Origin: Solea solea
Taxonomy: Eukaryota; Chordata; Actinopteri; Pleuronectiformes; Soleidae
Length of the DNA stretch: 64,000 nucleotides
Direction: 5' to 3'
NCBI RefSeq assembly: GCF_958295425.1
Contig: NC_081154.1
Coordinates: forward strand, 13,781,938 to 13,845,937
Shown: positions 1-12,119 of the stretch, piece by piece
Layout of the letters: each line of letters begins with the position of its first letter
Position numbering within the stretch: the first letter of the stretch is position 1
Position numbers and translations under genes: made by a program
The notes under the pieces: generated by a model
The model's database searches: none
Seen by the model: only the letters and a program-made list of their open reading frames with translations
Told to the model about the DNA's origin: nothing

Positions 1-1684
1 TTTAGTGCTGTGGTGCAGATCATGTATCAAGAATACCAGCTCCAGTTTCCCAGGTGTCAGAGAGCCTTGTGAAGTGGGGTGGACTATCACGTTTCCAGGT
101 CAAGATGATCAAAGCCGTGGGTACACTTCGCACAATTTCCATCCAGCCAAAACATTCAATAAAGCTTTCAGAAATGCATTTTCCTGGCAGACAATAGTGT
201 GGAGCGATGGTTGGCCGTGTCAAGTAGTAATTTGAGGGGAGAGCTGGAAGAGCAGGGCATCCATTTCAATGTTTACCCTAAAAAGTGGAATGACTTCCAC
301 TTTACTCACACAAAGAAAATGTCTAAATGCTACTCTGAGGCTAAATTAGTGGCAATCTCGCCATAAAGCTCCTAACTACACAGCAACAGCACACTATCAC
401 ACTTTCCCTGCTTTGTATCAGTGCTTCCTCAGGGGCTGCTCACATCTGAAAAGCTAGGTGTGATGGATGACATGGTGTCACCGGGCTTAAAATAAAAGTG
501 GACATCTGAAGGGTAAAAATGATCTATTTTGGGAAGGGCATTTTCATTTGCACCAGCAGGCGAGGTGGTCATGGAAAAAAGAAATGACCCTTTTTTTTTT
601 TCCAGGTCTATTTTAATTCTGCAGGGATCAGGGGGAGTGTTCAAAGCATTGTGTCATGGAAGTTTTGTTTGACACGTCCCATTATCAAAGAATGATGGAG
701 GGATTTTACGCCATCATCACCTTCATAACAAGAGGGACAATGAAAACTGAATCACACTCATTTTACAGGTGAGCATCTACCTCCATTTACCACACAACTA
801 AACGACATTCTCAATTACTCGGGACGTAACGATATTGTTGATTTCATCATATTGCGAGAACAAAGGTGTCTCAATACACCATCAATACACCATCCTCATC
901 TGCCAGGAAAAAGAAAACCGTTTGTTTCACTCCCAGTTCAGTAAAGAAGTGAAAACTACAGAGAACATCACCCAGTGCCTCTACCTGTCAAGTAAAACCA
1001 AAATAACAGTCAACAGAGAACAGCGCATGGATGTAAGAAAGAGAAGCATTTTGGTTTCTCTGTGTCAAGAAAAGTTGATGACCGAATAAAAGAGCCCAAG
1101 GAGGTAGACTATTGTATTCTTTTTGAAATATCACAATAAAACGTCTTCATGTGGACCTGACACCGGCGTGTTATTATATCAGGGAATACTGATACCGTTA
1201 CTTCCCTTATTACGTAAATAAACGTCTGCCATGCAGCAGAGAAAAAGCAAAACATCCAAAAGACGTCGGCCGAACCGCAGACCACAACGCGAGACCAGTT
1301 CGACATCAAACATCAGGAGATTGTTAGATTGTCGTCTTGCTGTGCCGAAAGCCACAAAATTGGTATCATCACCCTCATTTACTCAAAAGCACCGCAAGAA
1401 TTTACACACTCCTGTTGTGTATCTGTAGATATGTAAATAAGTCGCGTCATTTTGGTTCAGATAATACATTCCTTCAGTTTAGTCGAGGTTCGAGGTAAAA
1501 CAGAGTGAATATTCAACAGAAATGTATGGTACTCTAATGTTTACTGTGTCGATAATGCGATAGTTGTTCAGTGTCTGCAGGATTTGCAAACAGGTAACAA
1601 TCTACTAAGAGATGTATGATGATAATGGCTACAATAGACCAAAAATGAATGAATGCATTTTAGAATTTGTCTGATTACACCCTG

Positions 1685-1900
1685 TGCGTATGTTTTGGTT
1701 GCGTTTACCCACAATGCCCTGCGTTGTAGTCCGATCCCTGCGTTTGATTCACTTGAAGCGAACCAGGACCTAAGTTTTTCGGCAGCCAAGAGTTTGGTCG
1801 CACATTCACACCTCCCCCAAATGAACAGGACTTTCTGAGCAAGCAAACAAACGAGGGTGTGATTAAGAAGGGCTGGTGTGAATGCACCTTAAGACTACAG
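1685..1900. repeat. probable decayed DNA-transposon-like repeat
   Basis: Contains GTTTGATTCACTTGAAGCGA, TTTGGTCGCACATTCACACC and GGTGTGAATGCACC, a pattern (GTGTGAATGC-type ends around a GCGAACC core) found in a repeat common in fish. GTGTGAATGCACC at 1876-1888 and TTCACACC at 1804-1811 are partly inverted to each other. Borders approximate. Confidence 0.35.
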
Positions 1901-3292
1901 GAAGTGGCAGGAATATCAAAACAACAATGTTTGTTTACCCTTTAAACTGTCGCTCTTGTAGACATGGCTGCTAGCGCTAGAGTTTGATGTGTTCAGTGTG
2001 TACTGCAAATCTTTTCAAAACCGGTAATGACAGTTAAAGTTGTGTAGCGTGTCCCTTGTGAGTCCTTGAGACATAATACCTGGAGTTCGTGGCATGTTTG
2101 AGGCGCTTATATTGATTTTGATCATTTTGTAGTGCTATTGTCTATCGTGTTTTGATGTGTGATTACTCTTCAAAGGCAGGATTTTTTCCTGGATTCTTTA
2201 TTTCATCTTCTCATCATTACCAGAAGCAGCACTAATCCATCCTCTTGTGTGTTGTTGTTTTCGTGCTATTATCAGTCTGAATGCAACCAAAACCAATTGC
2301 AACTGATGAATTCATGGATTCACGCTTTTCCCTGTTTTGGTTCGATCTCTCTGCCTGGCTCGAGTCCACTAATGGGTTTTACTTAACCTTTGCTCGGCTC
2401 TCTGCCTCTGCTGGAAAGTAGAAGCATTTCTGCATTAACTGCTTTTGGACAATGTACAATATCACACCACTAGATTACAAACCGCATAATTGCTCTGATA
2501 CATCATTTAAGGTTTCTGAATGCTCCACTCAACATTTGTTTCTTACCCAGCAAAGAACAGCACAGTCTTTTTTTGGTGCAAAGTGTGGGGAAATTTAATT
2601 GGGTGGAGGAGTAATGTGATTGTAAGTTTAGACCCTTAAGGACCCGAGTCAGATAAGAAAGACCTTCTATCAGCACAAAATTGGAGGAAACCTCAGGGGA
2701 AAGACATGCATGAGATAGATAATACTTGAGGAGAGAAGAGAAGCAATGGCAGCATAATAAAGAAAAGCATCATAAAGGCAAAAAGTGTACATTTTAAAGC
2801 AACAAAGACAAAAAGTAGATCATGTACAATTCTGTAAAGCATCTACGTTTCAAATAGAGACTTTTGTTTGTCCTAGGTATACATTCCTCTCTGTTAGGAA
2901 AGCCCGGAGCACAAACCCTCCGTGTTTCAAAGCCTTTCAAAAACCACCCAGGCCAGGCTATCCCTGTCATTACCATAGACAGCCCCCCATCATGCTCTCT
3001 GGTGCACAGGGTTCATTACACAGAATTAGATGTCACACAGATCAGAGCGCGTGTGATGCCACACACTGCTCTCCTCGTCAGTTATCTCTGTAAAGCACCG
3101 TTGCGAGGTGGATCGATAGCTGAGGTTTGGAGCTTCATTAGCTCAGTATGACTCCATCTCCATCAAGACAACTCTGGCACGCCACGCTAGAGTAGCGAGA
3201 TATATTTTACTCCGCGATCCTGAAGGTCCTGCTGTTTTACACACAAACACACAGGGACAAACAAGACCTTCACACATGATGGGGGGGGATGA

Positions 3293-3319
3293 TGTGTGTG
3301 TGTGTGGGGGGGGGGGGGG
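3293..3319. repeat. TG run followed by G14
   Basis: TG repeat at 3293-3306 merging into an uninterrupted run of 14 G at 3306-3319. Confidence 0.9.
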
Positions 3320-4683
3320 TGTTGCGGGAATCTGTGTCAGTCTCTGGCTCGATAAACAGAAGAAAGAAAGAGGACAAACAAGCAGAGGTAAGTGATTAAT
3401 GGTGTCGCAAACTGCCTGGAGAGGAGGAAAAAAAAAATTACAAGGATGAAAAGACCTCATTTAAGGCTTTTCACTTCAAGTGAAAATGCGCAAAAAAAGG
3501 CAACAGGGTTTTTCACAATTCGAATGACGTTTTGTTTGCATCAGTTAATTTGATTGAGGAATTAAACCAAGAGAGAATAATGAACGTGACATGATTCAGC
3601 AGTCCCTGCACTTTTAGGGATGTTTGAACTGACTGCGAGGCATTTCAACTGCACTGATACGCATCTGCCGCCTCTTCTCCTCTCTGCCATTAAGAAAAAT
3701 GTTCTGGTGAAGCTTATCAGATATCTAGGAATTCATCCAGTTCTTCTGAGGGAGCTGGAGGGAAGCCAAGTGGACTGGAAACACTGAGGGAGGGTCGTGC
3801 TTTTAAAGGCCACTTGAAGATGAGGAAAAGGGGCTATCATGTCAGCCCGGATCTCCAGGGCAACATAAATGTGCCACAAACGCAGGATTTAACAACCAGG
3901 CGGAGACATTACTTACTACATGCTGCAGCATTTATTTATAAATCATTTTCTCTGGTTTGAATATTATCGGATTTTTAAGTTAGCAGATATTTCCACCCTG
4001 AAGTCAGGAAAGTCTCCTGTTGTGTACTTTTGAAATATATAGACGCGGCTAGAAGGTTGCGGCGAAAACCACACATACCTGGCCAAGGTCATCTTAATGA
4101 GCGTGGATAAAACAAGGCATTAGAGCCAACCACAGAACACTTAAGGGGAGTGTGTGTCACACTACCTGCCTGCAATTTGTACAACCATCAGAGAGCATAA
4201 TTACATTAACCTTAGATGCCTCCACTCTGTGAAGTAATGGATGAAAGAGGGAAAAAAAAATAGATATACTCCAGGTTTTGCTGGAATTACAACACCGGTA
4301 GAATTTGTCTGATTTGAGTGTTATCGCACTAAAAAAGTAATTTGAGATCAGCTCCCGGGGTCTTTTCAAATGGCTGCTGTTCGCTCCCCTGTTAAGCACT
4401 ACAGTTTCAAAAATCTGTTGGCCAGGGGAAGAGGCCAGCCATGAGCGGGAGAGCTGGATGCCAAGGAATGTACTTAAGATCTAAAACAGACAAGATTTAA
4501 AGCCAAGAGCATTTAAATGCCAATACTAATCCACAAAATAATTCACCGCAGAGCACAAACCGACTCTCTCTTACAGATACCATATGTACCTCTGTGAAGA
4601 GATGAAACGGCAAAATGATGCCAGAAGAGGTGCTTTCTTCTCCTAAAACTGTGTTATCTTGGTAATGATAAAGAAAACCATAC

Positions 4684-4716
4684 CTCTCTCTCTCTCTTTC
4701 TCTGTGTGTGTGTGTG
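4684..4716. repeat. TC/TG microsatellite
   Basis: A CT-rich repeat followed by a TG repeat. Confidence 0.85.
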
Positions 4717-5805
4717 CAGTCTGTATTTTTACTCTCTGAGCTCTCTGATGTTGTGCTTGCCTCCATCTTTGGGAGATTAGCCCAGAACAAACTATTTGGT
4801 TTGCAGGGAGTTAAAATTTGCTAATGCACACACTCTCAAGTGTCCTTGTCTGCCACACTGCACTTAATTAGCATTTTAGTGCGAGCAGTTCTCTCTCCTT
4901 CAGTGCCTCTGAAGGGGAAACATCACTCCGACACACAGAAATACACACACACGTACACTTTTGGAGTCAAGTTGATCTCCCGTAGTTTCTTACACGGTCT
5001 GAGAACAGGATGGGAAATGGAAAGGGGAGTTTGTGGGGGTCGATGGAAAAATGGGATAAAAGTCTGCGATGTGAAAACAGATGTCGGGGGGCCTCAGAGT
5101 TGTCTCTTCTCAACTGGCTTGAAAGAACGGATTAATATATGGGTCAGATGTATAAAGCAGAGGTTCAGTGTCAGAGTGTCGACACTGCGGAGGGGTTTCC
5201 AGTTTCAGTGACTCGAAGGTTGTGCACAGACACAGAAACCAAATCTCCACAGACATTCCTGCTGCTGGGAAGTGAACATTTCCAAATGTGGCACTCGGTA
5301 GATGTAAATGAATTAGTGCACTTAACTTGAACACCAAAATGAGGAGCCATGGAGACAATCTTCCACTGTTCGCACGCAGTCTCTCTGGTGAAAGCTAGCG
5401 CACTAGGTTGGAAAATTACAGGTAATTGCTGAAGCCATTGAATCCAGTTTGGTTTTGGTTGAAAGACTAAAATAACAAAGCTCTGATTGCTGAAAAGACA
5501 AGGGCAGGGAGCTCAGAGGCCCTGTTGCTAAGAGTTAATTTGATACATATTTCTCCCCCTTGAAATGTCTGAGGTACTGGCAAGAGACGGTGAAAAAAAG
5601 AGACTGAGAGGGAGGGTGAGACCCCCGCTCTGTCTGCAAATACCATCCATCTGCCATATTACATTTAACCAGCATGAGAAGCTAAGGGAGCGCCCTTGCA
5701 CAATATTGTGTGAAGGCTGTCAAACTCAATGCAGGAGCATGGTGCCCACTGCTCAGAGTAGAGGACATGGGGCTGCTTAAATTTAGCCTAATAATAACTT
5801 CAGAC

Positions 5806-5844
5806 TGTGTGTGTGTGTGTGTGTGTGTGCGTGTGCGTGCGTGC
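5806..5844. repeat. TG microsatellite
   Basis: TG repeat grading into GTGCGTGC, alternating purine-pyrimidine throughout. Confidence 0.9.
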
Positions 5845-6550
5845 GCTCAGTGCCAGCAAAAATAGTTGAACATGTGGCAGAGGAAGAACTTTTAATAATT
5901 CACACCTGCTGATAATGAAAATTCATCTCATTTAAACGGTAATACGATGGGCACTTGGACGAAAATAGCAACAGCTTTTTGCCTAATCACCAAAATAAGA
6001 CTTGAAAGAAGCGAGGAAAGTAAAAGGTTGCTTTAGATTTGAAGAGCACAAACAAATCTAGAACTTTTGCAAAAACAAGCAAGCAAGCAAAGTGCCGTTG
6101 TAGGTTTCCATGATTTCATCTTTTATATGAATCCTTTGGCGATTTCATTTATTATTTCACAATTTCTGATTGAAAGGGCTTCTCGGGGGATTTTCTCCAG
6201 TTCTATAATGCCTCTGTTTGAAAAGAGCAGACAGAATGAATGCAGCAATAGGTGAAATCCTCGTTGCTATAGGTTCAGCTCAAAATAAACTGGAACCTAC
6301 ACTTCCCACACTCCAACAGAACAATGTCTTTTCATGAAAGGCAAAGTCAGCAATGCTGGCGAACGTTAACGTTGGATCTCAACAGCCAAAATAAATGAAC
6401 CCCTCCCTTCGTTGCTCTTTCAGAAGCTCCAGCCACTACATTCATAAATAACAGCAGACAGAGGAATGATCACATTATCTCCTCTGAGACGCAACAGGTG
6501 GTAATTGCACGACAAGATAAGAGAGATCATTTATGTGCAATTGCATATAG

Positions 6551-6825
6551 CAATGGTTCTCAAACTGTGGTATGTGTATCTCCAGTGGTAGCGCACGCTT
6601 CCTCTGGTGGTAAAATCAGAAATACTGGTCTGCTGTATATACCAGGGTATGTAAATTTTGACATAGAGTGCATAGAAAAATAATAATAATTCACCTTATC
6701 TCTCGCTCCATCTTAACCTAATTGCACTATACGTAGTATATTTGAGGAAGAGGAGGATGATGAGAGGGCAAACTATCTGTAAAAAGTCTGTAGTTGACTT
6801 GGTATAAAAAGTTTGAGAACCACTG
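6551..6825. mobile_element. hAT-like (Charlie-type terminus) miniature element
   Basis: Starts CAATGGTTCTCAAACTG and ends CAGTGGTTCTCAAACT in reverse complement (16-bp inverted terminus, one mismatch). CA-GGTTCTCAAACT is the typical hAT-Charlie terminus. Flanking 8-mers GCATATAG (6543-6550) and GCCTATAC (6826-6833) match at 6 of 8 positions, consistent with a decayed hAT target duplication. The 275-bp interior has no transposase; it contains GGTGGTA-like repeats and an AT-rich stretch. Confidence 0.8.
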
Positions 6826-8490
6826 GCCTATACGATTAATGACCGTTCCCTTGGAAGTGGCTGTTTCTGGTCCGGAGGCTTCCATCTCGCTCTTTAACGT
6901 CTTTGTTTCCCATAAACAGAGACTGTGTTTAAAAACTTTACAAACAGCTAGGACACTGCATGAAGATATGAGTAGAATTTCACAGAAAAAAACTTACTGC
7001 ACCTCTAAATCTCAAGGGCATAATTTTGGTGAATTCTTTAATTCTTTTATTGTTGTTGAAGTTATTATTCTGCCTCTGCTTGGACGTCACAAACAGAAAC
7101 ATGATTTTTATGCCGTGTTCTTCATCTGAAATAGTTGTGAGACTTGTGTTTTCAGTCATGTGGAGCGGATAATCGGCATTGTGTGAACTCATTTGACAGT
7201 GGTTTTGAACGTAACAGACATTTGGTTGTATTTAAAAGTTACGCACTACAACTTCAAACCCTGCCTGCTAGGTTAATGCCCATGACTTTGAAACCTGATT
7301 CCCCCAGTTTGTAACTGAGGCTCAGAGTTAATTTGTAGTCATAGACAAAGCTAAGCCTCTTTGAAAAGCTCCTCCAGCGTTATACAACTGTTTTCACAGT
7401 GTGGTGCTCCTCACCTCGCCTGGCCTCTTCATCTTAGATCCTGTTAAATATGTTAGTTTTAATGATTCATGTTGGATGCCTAACTCCTCGCTTTTCTGAC
7501 CTTCAATTCAAATAGAAACACAGTGTATATTGTATCTATATTATATCTGAAATAGATGCTTATCCTTTCTTTCTTTCTTTCTTTTTTTTTTACATTTTAC
7601 AAAATACAAACCTAAAATGAAACACTAATCTAATCAAAATAATAATTAAAAATTACAAAATATGTGATTTTAAATAGCAGTTGATTTGTCAATAGTCACT
7701 CGTTCAGCCCGTTAAATGTCAGAGAACTACCTACAAATGTCTGACACAACTTCCATGTGCGAAAGCTGACATTTTAAAATGTCATCGGGTTTTTTTTAAC
7801 CACCACTTTACAAATCAGACAAATATTTCACGTTTTAACCTTCACAAATGACTTTAAAAATCACGGATGACTAATTTTCGATAAAAAACAAACATTTTCT
7901 CCTTCCTTAGATTGACGCCTGCTAAGCTTGAAATGGTAAGATCACACGGAGCTGACAGTGACACTTTCAGTGTCTCCAGACCTCAGTGACACAACATGGT
8001 GCTAACACTCTCCCCTCATTGGAGGGGGGAAAAAAAAAAAAATCAATTGCCTGGAGTCAAGAAGTGTGAACTTTCATACCCTAAGTCCAATTTCCTTGAA
8101 AGTAGAGGTCCTAAATCAAATCAAGTCGAGCCAATGCACCGTGGAATTATGCAAAGAAACGACACTGCTATATAAAGTGACAAGTGGTAAGAAATACTGT
8201 CAAGGCAAGGAAACTTAAGACCTTGTTTATCCACCCCATGTTCATCTTTGTTTATGGTCCGGTCAAGAGGGTGAAATCACAGATGACGCAAAGGTTACAT
8301 TCACACTGCTACGTTTTTTTCTACATTTAAAAAAATGGTGTTTTTCAGATGACACAAATATCTGCGTCTAGATGAGCGTTTAAGCTTAGTTCCAGAAGTA
8401 AAACAAAACACCTGAAATGCATATCGAGTGACCATTAAAGTACACATTTCTAAGATAATTACTGGCAAGAAACAACAATGGTGAAAAGTA

Positions 8491-8700
8491 CGAGCGAGTT
8501 CTAGCACTACTCGACTCGACTCCATTAGTGATAGTACCTGGTATCTGGTACTTTTTTACTACCTGCTCTGATGAGGTTCTAAGCGAGCTGAGTCAATACT
8601 AAAATATGACGTCAACAGACTGCCGGCCATTGATTGGTCAGAGAGTGACGTCACTGGAAGAGTCATGAGCGCGACGTCTGACACAAGAATCACACTGAGC
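8491..8700. mobile_element. dispersed teleost DNA-transposon-like repeat with ACTCGACTCGACTC terminus
   Basis: GCACTACTCGACTCGACTCC, followed by GTACCTGGTATCTGGTAC, AAGCGAGCTGAGTC, ATATGACGTCAACAGACTG and CATTGATTGGTCAGAGAG, a set of words I recognise as a common teleost repeat of hAT-like type. Borders are approximate and the right terminus was not found. It contains several TGACGTCA/CRE-like words (8608, 8647), which come with the repeat. Confidence 0.5.
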
Positions 8701-9499
8701 AATGCTGAACTGTAGGTCAGTTAAAAAGACTGAAACATCCTGAAAACATGCTTTAATCTCCAACATTTAGCAAGAAATGTTCTAAAATCTCAATATTTAA
8801 CAGAGGAGTCTGGTGTATTTAGCGACAGCACTGACGAAAGCTGGCGATTGTGAGCCCAATCACAACCCGTTCAGCCGTATTTTAGTTCAGTGACTGTGTC
8901 AGACCGAGTCTAGGCTCAGGTCATGCAGGAAATACTGAACTATTCTTTTTAATGAACTGATTCTAATTACACTGTTTTTACACTGAAAACAACTGCTTTG
9001 CTTGTCACTAATTTATGTGTTTGGAAAAGCTCCTTGAGTGTTAGCTTTTCATTCTGAATTCTTATTTCCCCTTTTAAACTAAAATGCAGCCCTAGAGTGT
9101 TTTTTTAAAAAGAAAACGGAGCCAAAATGTGTAAGAATTTCAAAGAATCCATCAAAGTTTTGTATTGTTTCGGTTGTTTATACACATGAGACCAATGTTT
9201 TGGGGGCCATAAAACACTATTAACACTATTTTTGGAAAGAATCTCAAACTTCCACCCTTGCATTTTAATGTACACAACAATTACACTACTTTGGGAAAAC
9301 AATAATGTCATAGTCCCAGCTCTCTCTCACTTTAGCACTCGCTGTCACTATCTTTGTCATTGTCGTTCTATCTTATGTTAGCTTTTATTTTATTTCCTAA
9401 GTCCCTTTGTTCTTGGTTCATTCTGTCTCTGTCTCAGTGATTGTATACATTGTAATGTATATTTATTTAATATCAAGCTTTACTTAAAAATCAAAAAAA

Positions 9500-9840
9500 A
9501 AGTCTGGACACGAGGTGCAAGCTTTATGCACAGGCTCCATTTCTTCTTCTCCATTTTTGATGTGTTTCTATAGGAGCATTACAGCGCCACGTACAGGCCT
9601 GGCATATGTACTACAGCGTTTAGAGTCATTTCTTGAAATGATGACGGAAAACATTTTAAGAATGAAAAAGATTGTATGTTTCAGTGTGGATAAGGACTAC
9701 ATTTTTAAAATTGTGAGGCTCTAAGGGGCCAGGGTAGTGTGGATGCTTCCATATTTGGAGTGGGATTTTCTTTTTAAAGAAAAACAAGAATAAAATGGAG
9801 GTAGCCAAAGAGGAGGAGCATAAGCAGAAGAGACGCACTC
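9500..9840. repeat. probable decayed dispersed repeat (CAGCGCCACGTACAGGCC type)
   Basis: Contains CAGCGCCACGTACAGGCCTG, ACAGCGTTTAGAGTC and AGTGTGGATGCTTCC, words typical of a teleost repeat whose ends read like CATTCACACTGCTACGTTTT; a similar word occurs at 8300-8318. No open frame of note. Borders approximate, class unknown. Confidence 0.35.
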
Positions 9841-11205
9841 AACACAAAGTTTACTATTCTCGTCAGTGCAGTGCAAAATAAGATTTTACCAGTCTTTCAA
9901 TGCTGTGGTGTTTCCAATGTTAAGAAAATGGGTCAATCTATGCTAAAACTAAAAAAAATGGAATTGCCTTTACAATTCACTGCTCGGTGAGGAGTACTTC
10001 CCTACCTGTGCGTGGCTAATCACAGCTGATGGCAGTACATCATCAGCACTTCAAAATCTTACTGATCAAAAGCAAAAATGAAAAAAAAAAATGACAGACT
10101 GAAAGAAGCCGAAGGAGCTTTCAAGTTTTCGGAGTGAATGCATGATAATACCATTAAAAGTTGGCCACCATTCCTGCGCTTAAATTTGAGTTATTGTGAA
10201 AGTTATTGCTCTCCGCTGGGCTAAACAGACAGTTTCCTCCCTCAAAAGCACTCAAATATTATTAGTGTAGTGTGCTAAGAGCTTCCCCCACATGGGAAAA
10301 GCATCTCAGGCTGAGATGGATATAATCACAGCCAGAAAATATGAGTCTGTCTTGAGCGTCAAACAAAAACCTAAAAATTCACAAAAATCAGATGTGGATG
10401 GTAGGCGTCAGGACTGTCTGCCAAAAGCACAAGTAACAGGGTGAAGAAATGTGTTACATGTTAAATTAAAATTGTGTGGAGGCATCAGCACTGTGCTTGC
10501 CTTTGATAATTCAGATGTATTATCTGTAAAGTGTAAAATATTACTTCTTATTACTAAGCTACAGGGTTGAATGCTCCGTTTGGACTGGTGGAGTAAAAGT
10601 AAAGGTGAAGAAAAAGGAAGACTGGCCGATTTCAGGTTAAAGAAGCAGTCGCTTTGCCCCTGGAATAGAAATGTTTCCATGGTAATACTCAGGAACACTT
10701 GTCCACAAGCAACACAAACCAAAAGGATAACAAGGCTCGTTCTGTGTGCTCTGCTACTAATAAGGCTTCTCTGTCCTCCACTTTTAAGAGTGTTCCCACA
10801 TGATCCTTGGAAGTATTTAAGTAAACACTTAACTGCTCAAGGTGGAAATTCACAAGAATCAGTGGTTAGAAACAGCTGCTACAGGTGCATCTGCTTTGTA
10901 ACCTACAACCGCAACACATCATCTGCAACAGCGTTCGGACAAACTTGGTGAACAATGATCGATTTTCAATTATCTAAGTTCATGAAGTGATTATAGAACG
11001 CCAAGAGTGTGTTCAGCTGCTTGTTGTAAAATTAGCTAAAACAGGATTCACTTATTCATTTCTTTAAATCTCTTCATTTTATATCCAACTGTGCTTCGGA
11101 ATGTGTCAGTAAATCTCAATTTACCCAGCTGTCATAACAAATCTGCTCTGCCTACTATGCTCTGTGAGCAACCACGGAGATCTGTGCGACTGCTGATGCC
11201 TGACA

Positions 11206-11657
11206 TACACTCAGCAGCCACTTTATTAGGTACACCCTTTAATTAAGCGGCGGGAGTGACACCCAGTGTGATCTTGTGCCGCTATAACCAAGTCGTGTGC
11301 ATTCACACCACGCTTGTAACCACTGGTTCTTTGAGTCGCTGCTACATTTATATCAGGCTGAATCAGTTCATCCTCCTCTGACCTCTGGCATCCACGAGGC
11401 ATTTTCGTCCAGAGAACTGTTGAACACTGGATGGACTTTTTTTTTGGACCAATCTCTGGAAAACTGTGCATGGAAATCCTGATTCTGAAATACCCAGAGC
11501 AGCCTGTACAACCATGTCATGTTCAAAATGACTTGAAATCCTGATTCTGATGCCCAGTTACAACTTCAGTTTCATGTCTACAAGCCTGGATGCATTAGAT
11601 ACTTGCATTAACATATGTCCTGAACAAGTTGATATAATAAAGTGGTCAGTAAGTGTC
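11206..11657. mobile_element. teleost dispersed element with ACTTTATTAGGTACACC inverted terminus
   Basis: The left end carries ACTTTATTAGGTACACC (11220-11236) and the right end carries ATAATAAAGTGGTCAGTAAG, a degraded inverted copy of the left end including CACTCAGCAGCCACTTTAT. I recognise this terminus and interior (CTGATTCTGAAATACCC, CCATGTCATGTTCAAAATGA) as a repeat widespread in fish genomes. The class name is not certain; inverted ends suggest a non-autonomous DNA transposon. A short direct repeat of AATCCTGATTCTGA lies inside (near 11475 and 11537). No open transposase frame. Confidence 0.75.
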
Positions 11658-11835
11658 ATGAGTCTGAATATTTCAATCATTTACTTCATCTCACTGGAGC
11701 AGCTAATGCACTGTATACTGGGCATTAAAGAGCTTAAACTGGCCTTGACTCTGTTTGTGATCACAAAGGCTGAAAATGATCCATTCTTTATGTGGATTTC
11801 AAACCTCTTTAGCCAAGACCACAGAGAAGACCGGT

Positions 11836-11849
11836 CCCCCCCCCCCCCC
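11836..11849. repeat. C14 homopolymer
   Basis: Fourteen uninterrupted C. Confidence 0.9.
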
Positions 11850-12093
11850 TGCCCCTCCTGCTACTTTGTTATGATGAGAGCCTCTCAGATGGACAGCGGC
11901 GTAATCCTCAGCTTCTACACCCACACAGTCATTTTTCTAAAAACTCAAAGTGCTTGAGATTTCTAAGTGGAGGAGCCGAAGTGAAACACACGGGGTCTGG
12001 AGTGCTACACAGCCAATGTGTGAATCATCTCTTGATAAGTTCCTGATAATGCAGTACAATGTGTACCAGTGTTTGATGACTGGAGTGAGAGTA

Positions 12094-12119
12094 AGAGAGA
12101 GAGAGAGAGAGAGAGAGAG
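12094..12119. repeat. AG microsatellite
   Basis: Thirteen AG units. Confidence 0.9.

Noticed and set aside
9440..9500. AT-rich segment with an A-run, possible processed-gene 3' end
   Set aside because: The A-run is only nine bases and no coding sequence or target duplication was found upstream.
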